Of a stretch of DNA of 64,000 nt, positions 62,100-64,000 are shown piece by piece. The position numbers and the translations under genes were made by a program. Under the pieces are notes generated by a model. The model saw only the letters and a list, made by a program, of their open reading frames with translations. It did not search any database and was not told the DNA's origin. The stretch spans positions 1 through 64,000 of the forward strand of contig JASJDN010000009.1 in the NCBI GenBank assembly GCA_030065205.1, written 5' to 3'. The first letter of the stretch is position 1. The number at the start of each line of letters is the position of its first letter. The stretch comes from Crocosphaera sp. (GTDB lineage Bacteria; Cyanobacteriota; Cyanobacteriia; Cyanobacteriales; Microcystaceae).

Positions 62100-63638
62100 A
62101 TGACTTTCTTACTTTCAATTCCTGATCCATCAATTATATTACTACGAACAGGAGAACATATAACATTAGTATTAACAGCAATGATAGTGGCTACTGGTCT
62201 TGGGATTCCTTTAGGCATTATTATGAGTCGCTATCCAAAATTAGCTAATCCTATTTTATTAGTGACGAATGCGGTTCAAACGATTCCTAGTCTAGCCTTA
62301 TTTGGATTTTTAATTACTGTTCCCTTTTTAGGCGGAATTGGCAAACGACCAGCTATTATTGCTTTAATTTTGTATGCCTTACTTCCAATTATTAAAAATA
62401 CTTATATTGGTATTACTCAAATAAAAAAAGGGATCAAAGAAGCTGGTCAATCTTTAGGATTAACCCCTTTGAAAATCTTATTTTTAATTGAGTTACCTTT
62501 GGCCTTAAAAGTGATTCTAGGTGGAGTGAGAATTGCTGCTGTCATTTGTGTTGGTATTGCCACTATTGCAGCAGCCATAGGAGGAGGAGGGTTAGGAGTC
62601 TTTATTTTTAGAGGACTTTCTACTGTTGATAATACCATGATTTTAGTAGGGGCTATTCCTTCAGCGATTATTGCTTTATTGGTAGATTGGGGACTAGGGT
62701 GGCTAGAGAAAGATTTGACGCAAATAGAAGTTGAAAATAGGAAAAACACCAAGAAATTGATTGCATTTTTTCTGTTATTAGTTTCCTTATTATTTATTGT
62801 TTTCAGTTTTCTCAATCAATCACAAGGTCAGATTATTATCGGTTCAAAAAATTTTACTGAACAACTTATCTTAGGGGAAATGATTGCACAACAAATTGAA
62901 AATAATAGTAATTTTACCGTAGATCGTCGTTTCAATTTGGGGGGGACTTTTATCTGCCATGAAGCAGTTAAAGCACAAAAAATAGACGGTTATGTAGAGT
63001 ATACAGGAACCGCTTTTACAGCTATTTTGGAACGAAAACCCGTTAGTGATCCTAATCTAGTTTATAAAGAAGTCAAGCAAGTTTATGATGATGAATTCAA
63101 CTTAGAAGTAATGCCATCCTTAGGCTTTGAAAATACTTATGCTATTTTAATTAGAGGAGAAGATGCTAAACAGTACAATATCGAAACTATTTCAGATGTG
63201 GCTGGATATACTACTAAATGGACAGCCGGATTTAGTTATGAATTTTTAGCTAGAGAAGACGGTTATCCTGGACTTTCTCAAACCTATAATTTACAGTTTG
63301 CTCAACAACCTCAGACAATGGAATTAGGATTAATGTATCGTGCTTTAGCAGAAAAACAAGTAGATTTAGTGGCTGGAAATTCTACAGATGGACTCATTAG
63401 TGTTCTTAATTTGTATATGCTAGAAGATAATAAAAATTATTTTCCTCCCTATGAGGCAATTCCTGTTTTTAATCAAAACACATTACAGGAAAACCCCAAT
63501 CTAAGTACAATAGTAAAAGAATTATCAGGACAAATTTCTTCGGAAGAAATGCAGCATCTTAACTATCTTGTTGATCATGAAAAACAATCAATTACTGAAG
63601 TTGTTAAAGATTTTTTAAGTAATAAAAATTTAATCTAA
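62100..63638 (+). CDS. OpuB-like permease fused to solute-binding domain
   Basis: 512 aa. The N-terminal permease (about 1-215, five to six helices) has an EAA loop AGQSLGLTPLKILFLIELPL. A helix at about 220-238 joins a C-terminal OpuAC/ProX-type binding domain (about 242-510) starting IIIGSKNFTEQLILGEM, with YVEYTGTAF and VAGNSTDGL motifs. Such fusions import osmoprotectants (glycine betaine, choline, proline betaine). The ATPase is not in the window; it may lie elsewhere. Start ATG 62100. Confidence 0.9.
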   Translation: MTFLLSIPDPSIILLRTGEHITLVLTAMIVATGLGIPLGIIMSRYPKLANPILLVTNAVQTIPSLALFGFLITVPFLGGIGKRPAIIALILYALLPIIKNTYIGITQIKKGIKEAGQSLGLTPLKILFLIELPLALKVILGGVRIAAVICVGIATIAAAIGGGGLGVFIFRGLSTVDNTMILVGAIPSAIIALLVDWGLGWLEKDLTQIEVENRKNTKKLIAFFLLLVSLLFIVFSFLNQSQGQIIIGSKNFTEQLILGEMIAQQIENNSNFTVDRRFNLGGTFICHEAVKAQKIDGYVEYTGTAFTAILERKPVSDPNLVYKEVKQVYDDEFNLEVMPSLGFENTYAILIRGEDAKQYNIETISDVAGYTTKWTAGFSYEFLAREDGYPGLSQTYNLQFAQQPQTMELGLMYRALAEKQVDLVAGNSTDGLISVLNLYMLEDNKNYFPPYEAIPVFNQNTLQENPNLSTIVKELSGQISSEEMQHLNYLVDHEKQSITEVVKDFLSNKNLI

Positions 63639-63728
63639 ATAGAAGCTTAAGATTTCTTTGATTAAAAAATTGGTTATAATAGTAATCATTGAACTTATAA
63701 ATCCTGTCATATAAGTATTAGTAAAAAA

Positions 63729-64000
63729 ATGACCAATCATTTTAAACTTGAGACAATTATTAAAGGATTGATAGTCATCGCTATTTCCTGTATATCCTTA
63801 GAGCCGTATAATCCAGCGATCGCGAATGAAACGCCATCAAACCCATCAGAAAATCAACAAGAAACTCAAACTAAAAACCCCTTGATTGGAACAGAATGGC
63901 AGTTAGCGAGTTGGACAGAAAAACAAGGGTTAAGCAAAGAAAACTCTACCCTGATGTTTGAGAAAGATAGACTATCAGGAAGTGGAAGTTGTAACCGTTA
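63729..64000 (+). CDS. META-domain exported protein (partial, runs off the window)
   Basis: At least 90 aa from ATG 63729. A short hydrophobic segment (about 10-22) is a likely signal anchor, then a polar stretch, then the start of a META/HslJ domain: PLIGTEWQLASWTEKQG and TLMFEKDRLSGSGSCNR. META domains occur in HslJ heat-inducible lipoproteins. The C-terminal part lies beyond the window. Confidence 0.7.
   Translation, partial: MTNHFKLETIIKGLIVIAISCISLEPYNPAIANETPSNPSENQQETQTKNPLIGTEWQLASWTEKQGLSKENSTLMFEKDRLSGSGSCNR

Overview
The window is chromosomal DNA from a cyanobacterium. The evidence is a photosystem II PsbY gene, a Hik2-type (chloroplast-sensor-kinase-like) kinase, a CCB1-like cytochrome b6f assembly protein, many families restricted to cyanobacteria (DUF3155, DUF3531, DUF3326, TIGR02652, Asr1405/Asl0597) and abundant HIP1 octamers (GCGATCGC). 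AT-rich coding sequence, many small dispersed repeats and the gene content suggest a unicellular Crocosphaera/Cyanothece-like organism; that placement is inference.

Layout. 1-9.5 kb: ilvB, queF, hik2, a DUF3155 gene with a readable promoter, a CCB1-like gene, a roughly 0.6-kb non-coding block that looks like an ORF-less IS200/IS605-type element carrying a structured RNA, dapB, then a two-gene cassette (J-domain protein plus HNH endonuclease) bracketed by 67-bp imperfect direct repeats. 9.5-23 kb: mostly housekeeping genes (YggT protein, glycogen debranching enzyme, ffh, murE, ispF, a Dps ferritin) mixed with membrane proteins of unclear role, including a patatin-like lipase and a membrane-tethered solute-binding-like protein.

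23-38 kb is an iron/siderophore acquisition island. It has a FecCD/FecE ABC transporter, a secreted MORN-repeat protein, TonB with an unusual C-terminal coiled coil, a sucrase/ferredoxin-like protein, two MFS transporters, a siderophore-binding lipoprotein, an AMIN-containing TonB-dependent receptor, and ExbB/ExbD. TonB and the receptor share an identical 17-bp palindrome upstream. The receptor and the ferredoxin-like gene share a 15-mer that ends a Fur-box-like sequence. No siderophore biosynthesis genes are visible, so uptake of foreign siderophores is plausible.

38-64 kb: gyrB, a gamma-carbonic-anhydrase homologue, psbY, pyrF, a GRDP-DUF2207 fusion, a PIN-PhoH ATPase, a cluster of toxin-antitoxin genes, hflX, glcD, DUF3326 and DUF3531 genes, sugar and glycosyl transferases, cutA, thiL, ABC permeases and a truncated META-domain gene at the window edge.

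The main unusual points are: the ORF-less element with a structured RNA; the repeat-bracketed J-domain/HNH cassette; two toxin genes (yoeB-like and relE-like) that kept both ends but lost their middles while their antitoxins stay intact; hflX apparently starting at AUC behind a perfect Shine-Dalgarno; a family of 28-29-bp palindromes with constant outer arms and changing self-complementary cores, one of them split by a MITE; and the shared iron-locus operator candidates.
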